Shown: piece after piece, positions 31,861-40,206 of the stretch
Layout: the number at the start of each line of letters is the position of its first letter
Position numbering within the stretch: the first letter of the stretch is position 1
From: Flavobacteriales bacterium
GTDB lineage: Bacteria > Bacteroidota > Bacteroidia > Flavobacteriales_D > CAJJDF01
Direction of reading: 5' to 3'
Length of the DNA: 40,206 nt
Assembly (NCBI GenBank): GCA_023255335.1
Contig: JALRIS010000020.1
Coordinates: 1 to 40,206 of the forward strand
Made by a program: the position numbers and the translations under genes
The notes under the pieces: generated by a model
The model's database searches: none
Told to the model about the DNA's origin: nothing
What the model saw: only the letters and a program-made list of their open reading frames with translations

Positions 31861-34797
31861 ATGTCACGTAAATTTCACGAATCAAAAGTAAAAAAGATGA
31901 GCAAAATGAAGAAAATATTAAAATGGGTAGGAATTACTTTTCTTCTCTTACTTATCGCCCTGGTTTCTTTGCCGTTTATTTTCAAAGGAAAATTAATCGA
32001 GGTAGTAAAAGAAGAAGTAAATAATTCCGTAAATGCTCAAGTAGATTGGGGCGATTTTGATCTTACTATTTTCAGTTCGTTTCCAAATTTTTCTTTTGAA
32101 ATAGACAATGTAAAAGTCTTGGGAGTGGAGGAGTTTGAGGGAGTAACCTTGGCAGGCATCAAACACACGGCCATAGAATTGGATGTGATGAGCGTAATTA
32201 GTGGTGGCAAAATTAAGATTAACAGTATTTTGATTGAAGAACCCGAAATAAATATATGGGTAAATAAAGATACTTTGGCAAATTATGATATCGCCAAGAC
32301 TTCTGAAGAAAAAGTGGAGGAATCAATAGATGCATCTGCTACACAGTATGAAATTGGACTCAAAAAACTAATCATCTCTGGAGCCAATCTTACCTACAAA
32401 GATGAAGTTGCCAATATGGGTTCCCAGATACAGAATATGGATTTTGAATTGTCTGGTGATTTTACACAAGATGTCTTTGATGTATTGATTGCTTCGTCCA
32501 TTGATGAGTTAACCGTGACTGATGGTCCAATATCCTATTTGAGTAAGACCCACGTATCTTTAGATGCAGAAATAACCATTGATAAATTCGAAAAATATAC
32601 ACTGAAAGAAAATGTACTGAAGCTGAATGAACTGGAGGTAGAGTGCGATGGATTTTTAGAAATGTTGGCCGATAGAATGACAATGGATTTAACATTTGGA
32701 TCCAAGCAAACTGAGTTCAAACATATTTTATCACTTGTTCCTGCCGTTTACATGACTGATTTTGAATCCGTAAAAACCAAAGGTAAATTTGCTTTGAATG
32801 GAATGATGAAGGGAGAAATGAAAGGAGAAGACTATCCTCAATTTGATATCTCTATGGCCATAGAGGAAGGGTATTTTAAATATCCTGATTTGCCAAATTC
32901 TGTGACAAATATTGGAGTAAAAACAAGAATTACTCATCCACAAGGAGAGTTAGATTTGATGGTGATTGATTTGAGTAAGTTTTCGATGAAATTGGCAGAA
33001 AACCCCATAAATGGAAATTTGAAAATTTCGAACCCCATGACCGATCCACTTATTTCTTCTGAAATACTAGCTGAATTAGATTTAGCTAAACTAGGAACGG
33101 TAATACCCATGGAGGAGAACGAAAAGTTGAATGGAACAATCTCTGCGGACATCGTTTTGGCAGGAAGAATGTCTTCCATTGAGAAAGAGGAGTATCAAAA
33201 CTTTAAAGCAGAAGGAGATGTCGTAGTTGCTGGTATGCAATATGCTTCGAAAGAGTTGCCTTACGAGGTTTTTGTGAATGCTATGGAAATGAAGTTTTCA
33301 CCACAATATGTAGACTTAAAAAAATTAGATACAAAAATTGGAAAAAGTGATCTTCAGGCAAAAGGAAAAATAGATAATATTCTCCCTTATTTGTTCAACA
33401 ATGAAATTCTGAAAGGAGACATGCACGTAACCTCGACCTTGCTAGATGTGGACGATCTGATGAGAACTGTAGAGGAAGAAACTGCAACAGAAACTGCGGA
33501 GCAAGACTCATCTGTGGCTTACGAAGTGATTAAAGTTCCTGCGATCTACGATTTGAACCTGACGACAGACATCAAAGAAATGATGTATGACGGAACTTCT
33601 ATCAAAAATATTAGGGGAGGAGTAAGCGTGAAGGAAGAAATAGCAAAGCTCAATACTGTGAATTTAGATATGCTAGATGGAAACGTGGTACTTAATGGAA
33701 GTTATAATACTCAAAACACAAATCCAGTTGTGAACTTTGATTATGAAGTAAAAGGAGTAGACATTGAGCAAACAGCCGCATTTTTTGGAGCAGTAGAAAC
33801 TATTGCGCCCATTGTAAAAAATTGTAAAGGAAAAATTTCTACCAATTTAAAAGTAAAGACAGAATTGGATCAAAATATGGAACCAATTTACAATACCATG
33901 AACGGTAAAGGAGGTTTGTTTGCAAATAACCTGACTGTGGAAGGAGTAAAATCGCTCCAAAAAATTGCAACTATCTTAAAATTACAAGAACTTGCCACTC
34001 AGAGCGTAGATAAACTGAAATTAGCGTTTGAATTTAAAGAGGGAAGAGCTTTTGTAAATCCTTTCGACATTAAATTATCTGGCATAAATTCAACAATTTC
34101 CGGATCTACAGGTTTTGACCAAACCATTGCGTATGATGTGACCATGCAAGTACCCAAAGCAAAACTGGGAAATAAAGCCAACGAAGTTGCAGAATCTCTG
34201 CTGGGTAAAGCAAAAATTGCAGGTCAGCAACTTAACATCCCTGATGTGATTCCAGTTAAGTTTAAGATTGGCGGTACGGTAACTTCTCCTCAAGTATCGG
34301 GAGATCTGAAAAACAAAGCAACCAGCGTAGTAACCGACCTCAAAGACAAGGTGGTAGATACGGTGAAGAAAACATACAATGCTCAAATAGATAAATTAAT
34401 GAAGGAGGCAAGAGAGCAGGGAGATAAATTAAAACAAGAGGCTAAAATACAAGCAGATAAACTGAGAAAAGATGGAGAAAAAGCAACTTTAGAAGCAAAA
34501 AAGAAAACAGATGAAATTGCTGAAGAGGCAAGGAAAAAAGCGAAAGAAGAGGCAGAGAAATTGGCGAACAAAGGAGCGACTCCATTTGAAAAACTGGCAA
34601 ACAAAAAAATTGCCGAATCAGGACAGAAAAAGGCTTTTGAACAAATTGAAAAAACCAAACAAAAGGCCTATGCTCAATCCGAAACCCTGACGAATCAAGC
34701 GAACGACAAAGCCGATAAAATTGAAGAAGAAGCTGATAAACAAGCTCAGAAACTATTGGAGTCGGCACAAAATAAGGCAGACGCCTTGAAAAAATAA
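31861..34797 (+). CDS. AsmA family protein with C-terminal charged helical tail, 978 aa
   Basis: N-terminal TM then IDNVKVLGVEEFEGVTLAGIKHTAIELDVMSVISGGKIKINSILIEEPEINIWVNKDTLANYDI; AsmA-like C-terminal region; K/E/A-rich tail. Exact start among nearby ATGs uncertain. Confidence 0.9.
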   Translation: MSRKFHESKVKKMSKMKKILKWVGITFLLLLIALVSLPFIFKGKLIEVVKEEVNNSVNAQVDWGDFDLTIFSSFPNFSFEIDNVKVLGVEEFEGVTLAGIKHTAIELDVMSVISGGKIKINSILIEEPEINIWVNKDTLANYDIAKTSEEKVEESIDASATQYEIGLKKLIISGANLTYKDEVANMGSQIQNMDFELSGDFTQDVFDVLIASSIDELTVTDGPISYLSKTHVSLDAEITIDKFEKYTLKENVLKLNELEVECDGFLEMLADRMTMDLTFGSKQTEFKHILSLVPAVYMTDFESVKTKGKFALNGMMKGEMKGEDYPQFDISMAIEEGYFKYPDLPNSVTNIGVKTRITHPQGELDLMVIDLSKFSMKLAENPINGNLKISNPMTDPLISSEILAELDLAKLGTVIPMEENEKLNGTISADIVLAGRMSSIEKEEYQNFKAEGDVVVAGMQYASKELPYEVFVNAMEMKFSPQYVDLKKLDTKIGKSDLQAKGKIDNILPYLFNNEILKGDMHVTSTLLDVDDLMRTVEEETATETAEQDSSVAYEVIKVPAIYDLNLTTDIKEMMYDGTSIKNIRGGVSVKEEIAKLNTVNLDMLDGNVVLNGSYNTQNTNPVVNFDYEVKGVDIEQTAAFFGAVETIAPIVKNCKGKISTNLKVKTELDQNMEPIYNTMNGKGGLFANNLTVEGVKSLQKIATILKLQELATQSVDKLKLAFEFKEGRAFVNPFDIKLSGINSTISGSTGFDQTIAYDVTMQVPKAKLGNKANEVAESLLGKAKIAGQQLNIPDVIPVKFKIGGTVTSPQVSGDLKNKATSVVTDLKDKVVDTVKKTYNAQIDKLMKEAREQGDKLKQEAKIQADKLRKDGEKATLEAKKKTDEIAEEARKKAKEEAEKLANKGATPFEKLANKKIAESGQKKAFEQIEKTKQKAYAQSETLTNQANDKADKIEEEADKQAQKLLESAQNKADALKK

Positions 34798-34824
34798 AAA
34801 CAATACTACGTTGCTAGAAAGACT

Positions 34825-36843
34825 ATGATGACAAAATATGTAATACTACTTTTTCCTTTTTTAACCTTTTCACTTCTTGCTCAAGAACAGTGCGAACTTC
34901 CCGATAATGGGAAAGTGAAAAAATTGTACGAAAAGGCATTAGATAGAAAAAAAACAAAAGACCCAGAGAAAAGACTGGAGCTCATGAAAGAGGCAATTGA
35001 GGAGGACGAAACCTGTGTGCCTTGCTATTGGGAATTGGCAAAACGGAGCTATTCTGAGGCAAAATACAACAAGACTTCGTATGCCAAAGCTATAGAGTAT
35101 TACATGGAAGTAGAGGAGTTGTGTCCGAATTATCATTCGGATATTTATTACTATCTCGGACTGATGAATTATCAGGAGTCAAATTCTAAAGAGGCTGAAA
35201 AGTATTTCAAGAAATTTGTTGAATTCAAAGATAAAGATGACAGAAAGTTTGATAAATACTACCTAGACAAAAAGAAAGCTGCGGAAAGAGTCCTTCCAGA
35301 GCTTAATTTCAACAATACATTTTTCAACAATCCTGTTCCGTTTTCTCCTGCGATAGTTGAAAATGTTTCAACGTCTGGTGAGGAATATTTACCAATGATT
35401 TCGGCCGATGATGAAAATTTGTTTTTTACAAGAGTTTATTCTAAAAAAGGACTCGGGGATATAGTCTCCACACGCATTGAGGAATTAGTTGTGGCAACAA
35501 GAAATGCACCGGATGAAAGTTTTGATGGTGGTGAGGCATTGCCCAAGCCATTCAATGTAGGGCAAAATTACGGGGGAGTTTCTATTTCGCTAAACAACAA
35601 AGAATTGTACTTGTGTGCTTGTAGCCAAGTTAATAACTACAACAATTGCGATATTTTTGTTTCCAATTATGAGTACAAAAAAAATGAGAAGACCGGAAAA
35701 TATGAATATCACTGGAGTGAGTTACAGAATTTGGGCGAGGCGATAAATGGTGAAACTACTTGGGAGGCTCAACCCTCTATCTCGGCTGACGGAAAAACAC
35801 TTTACTTTGCCACGAGCAGACCCACTTCTGAGGGGATTGATATTTATTACTCCGAAAAACAAGAAAATGGACAATGGGGAAAGGCTAAAACTATAGGGAG
35901 TGTAATCAATACACCAGGAAATGATAAAGCACCCTTTATGCATACCGACAGTAGAACGATATACTTTGCCTCCCAAATTTCGGGAGACAGAAGAGGAGCA
36001 GGGGATTACGATATTTTCTTTTCTAAACAAGATGAAAATGGAACTTGGAGCGAACCAAAGAATTTGGGTTATCCTATAAATACCGCTCAAGCCGAAGATG
36101 GTCTTATCGTAAATATCACGGGTTCGACTGCTTATTTTTCTTCGGGGAGAATAAAAAATGGAGCAGGAGGAAAAGACATTTATTCTTTTGAATTACCCAA
36201 AGAAGCCAAGCCAGACAAAGTAGTATTGATGAAAGGTACCCTAGAAAATGAAAAAGGAGGGACGGTGAACGAGGCAACATTATCATTGAATTACCAGGAC
36301 GAGTCAAAAAATAAAGAAATAGATATCGTGACCGATGATGGAAGTTTTGCCGTAGCGATAAACATGGAAGAGGAAGAAAAAGTAGTGGTAACCTTAGAAA
36401 AAGAAGGAACGACTTACCAATCCAGACTGGTAAGAAGCGAGGAAGCCAAAGGAGGAGTGATTAAGAATCGGAACATTGAGGTGAAGTCTCTGACAAAAGG
36501 TCAGAGCTTTGATATTAAGGACATTGTGTTTGCGACTAACTCCTATGAATTGAACGAAGATGCTCAATTTATTCTTACCAATTTTTTAGCTTATTTGAAA
36601 AAAAATCCCAGTATTTCGTTCCGTGTGGTAGGACATACCGATGACATAGGTGATGCGAAAAAAAATCTAGTTTTGTCTGCAAACAGAGCCAATGCAGTGA
36701 AACAATTTTTAGAAAAAGGAGGAATCAGCTCCTCTCGAATTTCCTCAGAGGGAAAGGGTGAATCCACACCCAAAGTTCCTAATAATTCGGATGAAAACAG
36801 GCAAATAAACAGAAGAACTGAAATAATCGTTTTAAGTTTGTAG
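34825..36843 (+). CDS. TPR - PD40 propeller - CRD-like - OmpA C-terminal domain protein (PorE-like architecture)
   Basis: TPR-like N-terminus, repeated 'PSISADGKTLYFATSRP'/'IYFASQISGDRRGAGDYDIFFSKQ' blades, OmpA motif VGHTDDIGDAKKNLVLSANRANAVKQFLEKGGISSSRISSEGKGES. Confidence 0.93.
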   Translation: MMTKYVILLFPFLTFSLLAQEQCELPDNGKVKKLYEKALDRKKTKDPEKRLELMKEAIEEDETCVPCYWELAKRSYSEAKYNKTSYAKAIEYYMEVEELCPNYHSDIYYYLGLMNYQESNSKEAEKYFKKFVEFKDKDDRKFDKYYLDKKKAAERVLPELNFNNTFFNNPVPFSPAIVENVSTSGEEYLPMISADDENLFFTRVYSKKGLGDIVSTRIEELVVATRNAPDESFDGGEALPKPFNVGQNYGGVSISLNNKELYLCACSQVNNYNNCDIFVSNYEYKKNEKTGKYEYHWSELQNLGEAINGETTWEAQPSISADGKTLYFATSRPTSEGIDIYYSEKQENGQWGKAKTIGSVINTPGNDKAPFMHTDSRTIYFASQISGDRRGAGDYDIFFSKQDENGTWSEPKNLGYPINTAQAEDGLIVNITGSTAYFSSGRIKNGAGGKDIYSFELPKEAKPDKVVLMKGTLENEKGGTVNEATLSLNYQDESKNKEIDIVTDDGSFAVAINMEEEEKVVVTLEKEGTTYQSRLVRSEEAKGGVIKNRNIEVKSLTKGQSFDIKDIVFATNSYELNEDAQFILTNFLAYLKKNPSISFRVVGHTDDIGDAKKNLVLSANRANAVKQFLEKGGISSSRISSEGKGESTPKVPNNSDENRQINRRTEIIVLSL

Positions 36844-37620
36844 ATGAACGAAAATGAATTGTCCGATTTTTTGAATGCCAAAACGATGGAGTACAACAAT
36901 CCTCGTTTTATAGAAAGTGACCCTATTAGTATTCCGCACCAGTTTTCTAAAAAAGAAGATATTGAAATAGCTGGACTTTTGGCAGCAACTATTGCCTGGG
37001 GACAAAGAAAAACAATCATTGCTAATGCGAATAAGATGATTGAGCTAATGGATTTTTCCCCTCATGAATTTGTCATGAATCATGAGAAATCCGATTTGAC
37101 TCGTTTCGATTCTTTTAAGCACAGAACATTTAATTCCGATGATTTAAAATATTTTATCACCGCTCTGCGACATATTTACTTAATTCATGGAGGAATTGAA
37201 AAAGGATTTTCCGAAGGGCTGACTGAGCACTCCACAGATTGCTCGGGAGTTATCGAACATTTTCGATCACTATTTTTTGAACTGGCTTTAGAAAAAAATC
37301 ATCGAACTCAGAAACATGTGTCTAGCCCCAAAAAAGGATCTGCTTCCAAGCGGTTGGTCATGTATTTGAGATGGATGACACGAAAAGACAATTGCGGAGT
37401 AGATTTTGGATTATGGAAATCCATTTCGCCTAGCATACTGTCTTGCCCTCTTGATGTTCACTCGGGAAATGTTGCTCGAAAATTGGGTCTATTGTCAAGG
37501 TCCCAAAACGACTGGAAAGCCGTCAGGGAGTTAGATCGTGCTTTAAGAAAAATGGACTCCGAAGATCCGTCTAAATACGATTTTGCCCTATTTGGATTGG
37601 GAGTTTTTGAAGGATTTTAG
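36844..37620 (+). CDS. DUF2400 / TIGR02757 family protein
   Basis: ISIPHQFSKKEDIEIAGLLAATIAWGQRKTII...KKGSASKRLVMYLRWMTRKDNCGVDFGLWKSISPSILSCPLDVHSGNVARKLGLL...YDFALFGLGV. Confidence 0.9.
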   Translation: MNENELSDFLNAKTMEYNNPRFIESDPISIPHQFSKKEDIEIAGLLAATIAWGQRKTIIANANKMIELMDFSPHEFVMNHEKSDLTRFDSFKHRTFNSDDLKYFITALRHIYLIHGGIEKGFSEGLTEHSTDCSGVIEHFRSLFFELALEKNHRTQKHVSSPKKGSASKRLVMYLRWMTRKDNCGVDFGLWKSISPSILSCPLDVHSGNVARKLGLLSRSQNDWKAVRELDRALRKMDSEDPSKYDFALFGLGVFEGF

Positions 37621-38028
37621 TCCAGATAACTTCCTTTGGATAGTTCCCATCTGTCTCCTTCTGATGTTTTTACAACGAACTCATCATTAGTCAATCGAAG
37701 GATTATAGGAGTAATGGTATTCCCATCGGCATGGTCAATGTTGAGTTTCTTTTTTTGATCCACAAATTCCCATTCCAACTTGGTTTCATTTTTTTTCCCA
37801 ATACCTCCAATTCGTAGGAGCCAGTTCCGTCTTTATCAAACTCATAAGTGAGGCTTTAATTGCTGGTTGGCGTAGAAATATTCCCGTCATCTTCGGTTAT
37901 TTTATCCACGTTCCCGAAACCCTTGTTTTTTTAGATCTTAATGAAAGATTTGTTCCCCCTTCGTAATCGCAAGAAAACAAACAATAACTTGCTATTAGTT
38001 CCAATAAAGTAATTATTGAATGGATTTT
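37618..38028 (-). pseudogene. Decayed tandem paralogue of the downstream-annotated lipoprotein (38132-38533)
   Basis: Minus-strand fragments in different frames: ...ASYCLFSCDYEGGTNLSLRSKKTRVSGTW / VDKITEDDGNISTPTSN*SLTYEFDKDGTGSYELE / IGKKNETKLEWEFVDQKKKLNIDHADGNTITPIILRLTNDEFVVKTSEGDRWELSKGSYLD*; compare intact SCKYEEGPALSLRTKKARIAGEW...LVYTFEKDGTGKI...FKWELIDSKEKIKVEIDGFSSEESTILRLTNKEMWIKDSDNDETHF. Confidence 0.85.
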
Positions 38029-38072
38029 TTAATCGTACAGAAAGAAGGTAAACAGCTAGAACACAAATGAAC

Positions 38073-38110
38073 AAAAAAAACCGATACGTGAAGCTTCAGG
38101 TATCGGTTTT
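38073..38110 (-). terminator. Rho-independent terminator for the lipocalin-like lipoprotein (minus strand)
   Basis: Minus strand AAAACCGATAC-ctgaagcttcac-GTATCGGTTTTTTTT; inner palindrome TGAAGCTTCA extends the stem. Confidence 0.88.
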
Positions 38111-38131
38111 GTGGTTTTTTTAATAAAATTA

Positions 38132-38533
38132 TTACTTCGCTTGGAAGTGAGTTTCGTCATTGTCAGAATCTTTGATCCACATTTCTTTGTTAGTTAATCT
38201 TAAGATGGTAGATTCTTCAGAAGAAAATCCATCAATTTCTACTTTGATTTTTTCTTTGCTATCAATTAATTCCCATTTAAAAACAATATCATTGGTTAAA
38301 GACGATGAACTTATTTTTCCAGTTCCATCTTTTTCGAAAGTGTAAACCAAGTCACCTCCATCATTATCTACAGTTCCATCTGCATCTACAAATTTTTCAA
38401 TTGTCCATTCTCCTGCAATTCTCGCTTTCTTTGTTCTTAAGGACAGAGCTGGCCCTTCTTCGTACTTACAAGATGTAGATCCAAATACTAGTGCTACTGC
38501 CAAAAATACCGTGGTTAATTTAAGTGTTTTCAT
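38132..38533 (-). CDS. Lipocalin-like domain lipoprotein, 133 aa
   Basis: MKTLKLTTVFLAVALVFGSTSCKYEEGP signal peptide with Cys; GEWTIEKFVDADG...YTFEKDGTG...FKWELIDSKEKIKVEI...ILRLTNKEMWIKD. Confidence 0.85.
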   Translation of the reverse strand: MKTLKLTTVFLAVALVFGSTSCKYEEGPALSLRTKKARIAGEWTIEKFVDADGTVDNDGGDLVYTFEKDGTGKISSSSLTNDIVFKWELIDSKEKIKVEIDGFSSEESTILRLTNKEMWIKDSDNDETHFQAK

Positions 38534-38928
38534 TTTTTTTTTTAATGTTTATAACAGCTAAATTTAGAGGATATTTGTTGATCTACCAATTTTTTTTGAC
38601 AAAAATTATCTTTTATTTAAGATTATTTAACTTATTGTAAAGAAGTTAGGCACATTTGATCAAAAATGTTCTATGTTCTTTTCGTAGCTTGCTTTCTGGA
38701 AGACGAACCAGAATGTTTCCGAACTGGGAAAGTCTTAATTGGGGGTATTCAAAATTAAATTAACGTTTTTTTGAGTTAAAATTTAAACGGTTTTGTTTAT
38801 TGATTACAAGTCAATTAACAATTTCAAACCACCCCAATTACCTATGTTTTCTGCTACACACAGGATTTTTTTTGGTAACCTTTTTTTCAAAGGCTCCGTA
38901 ATAAGAGAGCACAATACGCAGTTTCACA

Positions 38929-40206
38929 ATGAAAAAACTCTTACCAATATTAATTTTATTTTTTCTGAGCTTTTCTAAGATTCATGCAACACATGTTGTG
39001 GCAGCCGATCTTACATACGAGTGTTTAGGTGGATTGAATTATCGTGTAAACCTAACGTTGTACAGAGATTGCGGAGGAATCCCAATGGGAGTCTTTCAAT
39101 TAGTGAGGTATAGTTCTTCAAGTTGTACTTCGAGCGGAAATATTTTCTTAACTCAAGATACGAGTTACGAAGTGTCGCAAGTGTGTGACTCGTTAATTCC
39201 TCAAACTACTTGTTCTGGTGGTGTATTACCAGGCATAGAGGTATATGTGTTTTCAGCCTTAGTTACTTTACCCAGTCATTGCCCCGATTGGGTTTTTAGT
39301 TTCGATGAGTGTTGCCGAAGCACATCCATCACGAACTTATCCCCAGGTTTCCGTTTTTATACAAAAACTACCTTAGACAATACAATCGATTCTTGTAATA
39401 GTTCGCCAGTTTTTAACTCAATTCCTGTGTTGTACTCTTGTCTGAATGAAACCGTAAATTTCAATAACATTGCCTCAGATCCCGAAGGGGATAGTCTTTC
39501 CTTTCATTTAGTTCGCACATGGGCAGCGAACGGAACAAATATTCCGTATTCGCCAATAACCCAAACAGCTACAAATCCTTTTCCTACCGGTTCAGGTATT
39601 GTGTTCGATTCTGTCACGGGACAAATGACATTTTTATCAACCACCATGCAACAGGCAATAGCCACTATGTTGATCAAAGAATATGATTCTCTGGGAAATA
39701 TCAAGGGAACCCACATGAGAGATATTGAATTTATTTTTATTAATTGCCCACCACCTCGGTTCAATCCATACACCACTGGAATTAACTTTGATACAACCAA
39801 CTACACGTATCGTGGGTGTTACAACGAGCCCTTTTGCTTTGATGTAATGTCTATCTCTTACGATACAGCAAACCCAATGGAACTTAACTATTACGGTTCT
39901 CTTCCAAATGCTACGTTTACAAAATATGTTGTGGCGGATACGACATTTGGTCAGTTTTGCTGGAGCCCAGATTCCAATGATATCGGTAACTTCTTTTTCA
40001 GCATTGAAGCAGTAGCAAAAACATGTCCGCTAAAAAGAAAAAACTTTTTTAATTATCACATCCAAATTGATACTGTATTTACTGGTTGTATCGATACCAC
40101 TCTTATTTTGCCCACCTCGGGAGTGGTGGTGATTGATAGTGCCATGGTCTATGATAATTTTGCAGCTGGTAGGTGTCCATTACAACGCATCGATATCTCC
40201 AAAGAC
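38929..40206 (+). CDS. Large secreted cell-surface protein, 3' truncated by the window edge (T9SS/gliding-type Bacteroidota surface protein)
   Basis: Own translation, no stop through 40206 (426 codons): MKKLLPILILFFLSFSKIHATHVVAADLTYECLGGLNYRVNLTLYRDCGGIPMGVFQLVRYSSSSC...; missing from the ORF track because it has no stop in the window. Confidence 0.88.
   Translation, partial: MKKLLPILILFFLSFSKIHATHVVAADLTYECLGGLNYRVNLTLYRDCGGIPMGVFQLVRYSSSSCTSSGNIFLTQDTSYEVSQVCDSLIPQTTCSGGVLPGIEVYVFSALVTLPSHCPDWVFSFDECCRSTSITNLSPGFRFYTKTTLDNTIDSCNSSPVFNSIPVLYSCLNETVNFNNIASDPEGDSLSFHLVRTWAANGTNIPYSPITQTATNPFPTGSGIVFDSVTGQMTFLSTTMQQAIATMLIKEYDSLGNIKGTHMRDIEFIFINCPPPRFNPYTTGINFDTTNYTYRGCYNEPFCFDVMSISYDTANPMELNYYGSLPNATFTKYVVADTTFGQFCWSPDSNDIGNFFFSIEAVAKTCPLKRKNFFNYHIQIDTVFTGCIDTTLILPTSGVVVIDSAMVYDNFAAGRCPLQRIDISKD

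Noticed and set aside
34383-34768. Overlapping minus-strand ORFs in the AsmA tail
   Set aside because: Caused by the biased Lys/Glu-rich codons, which read as Phe/Ser/Leu on the other strand.
36591-37019. 142-aa minus-strand ORF at the OmpA/DUF2400 junction
   Set aside because: Antisense to conserved OmpA motif and DUF2400 start; no support.
16813-38900. Possible mobile element, CRISPR, tRNA or defence system in the accessory half
   Set aside because: Looked for transposase/integrase motifs, direct-repeat arrays, cloverleaf candidates in gaps and defence-type domains; none seen by eye.

Overview
The window comes from a Bacteroidota genome (Flavobacteriia-like by gene content and synteny). 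Positions 1-14185 hold the S10-spc-alpha ribosomal protein operon, entered inside rplC and running to rplQ, including secY, map, infA, rpmJ and rpoA. It is followed by carA and eno. From about 16.8 kb the content is more lineage-specific: an outer-membrane beta-barrel gene with an in-frame stop, a DUF6702-like protein paired with an M1 metallopeptidase, a gene broken into three frames, a POT-family peptide transporter, an LTA4-hydrolase-like M1 lipoprotein, a 1205-aa TraB/GumN multidomain protein, a FlaA1/CapD-like nucleotide-sugar dehydratase, an unknown small protein coupled to a 4HBT thioesterase, a thioredoxin-like protein with a WCGDA site, an AsmA-like protein with a charged helical tail, a TPR-PD40-OmpA (PorE-like) protein, a DUF2400/TIGR02757 protein, a lipocalin-like lipoprotein with a decayed tandem paralogue, and a large Cys-containing secreted protein that runs off the right edge and is absent from the ORF track. 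I found no CRISPR array, tRNA, rRNA, transposase, phage or recognisable defence system. The best second-look items are the TraB/GumN multidomain protein, the three disrupted genes, the DUF2400/HhH-like protein and the peptide-utilisation neighbourhood. I did not find convincing evidence for a wholly new system.
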